50,107 bases of DNA from Methylibium sp. (GTDB lineage Bacteria; Pseudomonadota; Gammaproteobacteria; Burkholderiales; Burkholderiaceae_C), in the NCBI GenBank assembly GCA_013824165.1, contig PNNH01000040.1:1-50107 (forward strand), given 5' to 3'. The translations under genes and the position numbers were made by a program. The notes beneath the pieces were generated by a model, which saw nothing but the letters and a program-made list of their open reading frames with translations, made no database searches and was not told where the DNA came from. Shown here piece after piece: positions 45,403-50,107 of the stretch (the stretch's first letter is position 1; each line of letters opens with the position of its first letter).

Positions 45403-47616
45403 TCAGCCCAGGTGGGCGCGCGCGAACGCTTCGAAGTCGGCTGGCGGCAGTGGACGGCTGAACAGGTAGCCCTGCCCCTCCGCGCAGCCGCGTTCACGCA
45501 GGAATTCAAGCTGCCCCGGCGTTTCCACGCCTTCGGCAATGGTGCTCAGTCCCAGGCTGTCGGCCATGCTGATGATGGCGCTGACGATGGCGCGATCTTC
45601 CGGGTCCTCGGTGAGGTCGCGCACAAAGCTCTGATCGATCTTGAGCTTGTAGACGCGAAACTTCTTCAGATAGCTCAGCGAGGAATAGCCGGTGCCAAAG
45701 TCGTCGATGGACAGGCGGATGCCGCGTGTGTGCAGATCGTTCATCAGGCTGATCGCGCCCAGCGGATCGCCCATGGCAACGCTTTCGGTCAGCTCCAGCT
45801 CCAGGCGCTGCGGGGGCAGACCGGCTTCCGCCAGCACGCGACTCACCAGCGCGGGCAGGTCGGCGTGGCGGAACTGCACCGACGACAGATTCACCGCCAT
45901 GGCGAGGTCGCCCAGGCCGGCATCCAGCCATTGGCGCAACTGGCGCGCGGCGGTGCGCATGACCCATTCGCCGATCGGCAGGATCAGGCCGCAGCTCTCA
46001 GCCACCGGGATGAACTCGGCCGGTGAGACTGCACCCAGCTCGGGATGCTGCCAGCGCAGCAGCGCTTCCGCGCCCATCACCCTGCCGCTGGCCAGATCGA
46101 TCTGCGGTTGGTAATGCAGCCGCAGCTGATCGCGCTCCAGCGCGCGGCGCAGCGCGTTCTCCAGCGTCAGCGCGCGCACCGACTGCGCCTGCATCTCTCC
46201 GGTGAAGAAGCGCAGCGCGTTGCGGCCGTCGCGCTTGGCGCGGTACATGGCCGTGTCGGCACATTTGCACAAGGTGTCGAAGTCGCGGCCGTCGTCCGGG
46301 TAGAGCGCGATGCCGATCGAGGGTGTCACGGCCAGCTCGGTCTGTTCCACCTGGAAGGGCTGCGCGGCCAGCTCCATCACCTTGGTGGCCACATGGGTGG
46401 CGCCCTGCATATCGGTGCCAGGCAGCACCAGCACGAACTCGTCGCCGCCCAGGCGGGCCACGGTGTCCTGCTCGCGCACGGCCGCGCGCAGCCGCGTCGA
46501 CAGCTGGCGCAGCAGCTCGTCGCCGACTCGGTGGCCCAGCGAGTCGTTGACCTTCTTGAAGTGATCCAGATCGAGAAACAGCACCGCCAGCTGCTGGCCG
46601 TTGCGCCGGGAAATCTCAATGGCCTGTTCGCTGCGGTCCTTCAGCAGCGCGCGGTTCGGCAGGCCGGTCAGCGCGTCGAAATGCGCCAGGCGCTGGATAT
46701 GCGCTTCGGCCTCCTGCTGCTCGCGAACCTTGTCCTGCAAGGCTTGCACCGACTGGCTGAGCTGCTGCGTGCGCTCGCGCACCTGGTGCTCAAGCTGAGC
46801 CTTGGCGCGCACCAGGGCCGCCTCGGCCTCCTTGCGCGCGGTGATGTCCATCGTGATCCAGATCGAGCCTAGCGACAGGTCGTTGGCGTCGATCGCCTTG
46901 CTGCGCACCTCGCAGTGCAGCGGGCTGCCATCCTTGCGGCGCAGCACCATCTCGCCCTGGAAGACCTGGCCTGCGGCCAGCGGTTCGTAGCAGCGCCGGC
47001 CGGCATCGTCCCAGTCGGCATCGCTCAGGTACCACTGGCGGGAGGAACTGCCGTCGAGTTCACCGGGCGCGTAGCCGAAGAGTTCCTCGAAGGCGCGGTT
47101 GCAGCGGGTGACGCGCCGGTCGCGCAGAAACACGATGCCGACCATCGCGTGGTCGAAGATCAGGCGTTGCTCGCTGGTGACCTTGCCCAGTTCGACCTCG
47201 GCGCGCTTGCGCTCATCGATATCGTCCACGATCCAGATCGAGCCGGCCGCCGTGTCATGGGGGTCGATCATGCGGCCGGTCAGGCTGGCCCAGAACAGCT
47301 CGCCGGAGCGGCGCCGCATCAGCCGCTCGGTCTTGAAGTGCCGGCCGGTCGCCAGCACCGGATAGGCTTCGGCGCCGAGTTGCTTGAAGTCTCGTTCGCT
47401 GGGATAGATCGACTGGCTGCTGGCGCCGATCACCTCGTCCGGGTGCGCGTGCCCGAAGATCTCGGCATAGCGCTGGTTGCAGCGCAGCAGCACGCGCTGC
47501 TTCACATAGACGATGCCCACGCCCGCGTTCTCCAGCAGCAGGTCACGCTCGCGCAGCGCCTGCATCAGCTGGGGGTATATCTCGCTAGGGCCGGCGTTCG
47601 GGGTCGGACTGGGCAT
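45403..47616 (-). CDS. PAS-GGDEF-EAL cyclic-di-GMP protein
   Basis: 737-residue cytoplasmic signalling protein: two PAS/PAC modules (motifs IFGHAHPDEVIG and LFGYAPGELDG), a coiled linker, a GGDEF diguanylate cyclase domain with intact RLGGDEFV, and an EAL phosphodiesterase domain with intact GAEALLRW and DDFGTGYSSLSYL. Both catalytic sets look complete, so it may make or break c-di-GMP depending on the PAS state. ATG 47616 was chosen. There is no membrane segment. Confidence 0.93.
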   Translation of the reverse strand: MPSPTPNAGPSEIYPQLMQALRERDLLLENAGVGIVYVKQRVLLRCNQRYAEIFGHAHPDEVIGASSQSIYPSERDFKQLGAEAYPVLATGRHFKTERLMRRRSGELFWASLTGRMIDPHDTAAGSIWIVDDIDERKRAEVELGKVTSEQRLIFDHAMVGIVFLRDRRVTRCNRAFEELFGYAPGELDGSSSRQWYLSDADWDDAGRRCYEPLAAGQVFQGEMVLRRKDGSPLHCEVRSKAIDANDLSLGSIWITMDITARKEAEAALVRAKAQLEHQVRERTQQLSQSVQALQDKVREQQEAEAHIQRLAHFDALTGLPNRALLKDRSEQAIEISRRNGQQLAVLFLDLDHFKKVNDSLGHRVGDELLRQLSTRLRAAVREQDTVARLGGDEFVLVLPGTDMQGATHVATKVMELAAQPFQVEQTELAVTPSIGIALYPDDGRDFDTLCKCADTAMYRAKRDGRNALRFFTGEMQAQSVRALTLENALRRALERDQLRLHYQPQIDLASGRVMGAEALLRWQHPELGAVSPAEFIPVAESCGLILPIGEWVMRTAARQLRQWLDAGLGDLAMAVNLSSVQFRHADLPALVSRVLAEAGLPPQRLELELTESVAMGDPLGAISLMNDLHTRGIRLSIDDFGTGYSSLSYLKKFRVYKLKIDQSFVRDLTEDPEDRAIVSAIISMADSLGLSTIAEGVETPGQLEFLRERGCAEGQGYLFSRPLPPADFEAFARAHLG

Positions 47617-47725
47617 CGATCGGGCGCGCCCTGCATCGGGCCGGTCTGTGGCAGACAGCGCCCATTGTGGTGCAGCCCGGCGAACGCTGCGCACCCGAGC
47701 TGGGCCCGGATGCCGCCCCAGTTCC

Positions 47726-50107
<2,382 letters not shown>

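Overview
The window is GC-rich (close to 70% in most genes), densely packed and free of tRNA or rRNA genes. Gene content points to a betaproteobacterium of the order Burkholderiales, probably near the Rubrivivax/Leptothrix/Roseateles group. The evidence is PEP-CTERM proteins, a FisR-type sigma-54 activator, a cytochrome bd operon with CydP, CydX and YbgE, a SCO protein, and an AlgZ/AlgR-like LytS/LytTR pair. The lineage is inferred from family content, not from a marker gene.

Layout. (1) 1-3749: the end of a LytS-type sensor kinase, its LytTR response regulator and an M14 carboxypeptidase. (2) 3750-10116: an accessory island of visibly lower GC. It holds a DUF6933 protein, a ParDE toxin-antitoxin pair, a minus-strand three-gene cassette (AbiC-like membrane protein, Swt1-type HEPN protein, HNH nuclease) and a second toxin-antitoxin pair. 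It looks like a small anti-phage defence island, and the three-gene cassette is the best candidate here for a poorly described system. (3) 10117-13336: a GreA/GreB-type factor, an AllA-like ureidoglycolate lyase and a lipoprotein metallophosphoesterase.

(4) 13517-26292: a long, tightly packed minus-strand cluster that begins with cydP-cydA-cydB. It continues through an orphan Rieske protein, cydX, ybgE, an MBL-fold protein, DUF302, a flavoprotein disulfide reductase, a truncated haemoglobin, a thioredoxin-like protein, DsrE, SCO and a Tat-exported sulfide:quinone-reductase-like protein, and ends with a small membrane protein and a hydrolase. A divergent sigma-54 activator (24946-26292) carries three cysteines with the same spacing that I recall for the sulfane-sulfur sensor FisR. 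The arrangement suggests a sulfide-stress respiration module in which reactive sulfur turns on both sulfide oxidation and a sulfide-tolerant quinol oxidase.

(5) 26309-27548: a DUF3149 peptide and an MscS channel. (6) 27729-35371: an operon for uptake and processing of a peptide or amide compound (Asp/Glu racemase-like protein, substrate-binding protein, two permeases, two ATPases, amidase). (7) 35411-40216: two PEP-CTERM proteins and a large SARP-like AAA/TPR regulator. (8) 40308-50107: housekeeping and signalling genes, namely an esterase, a PAS hybrid histidine kinase, pyrF, a PAS-GGDEF-EAL protein, purB, and the start of a divergent cytosine-deaminase-like gene cut by the window end.
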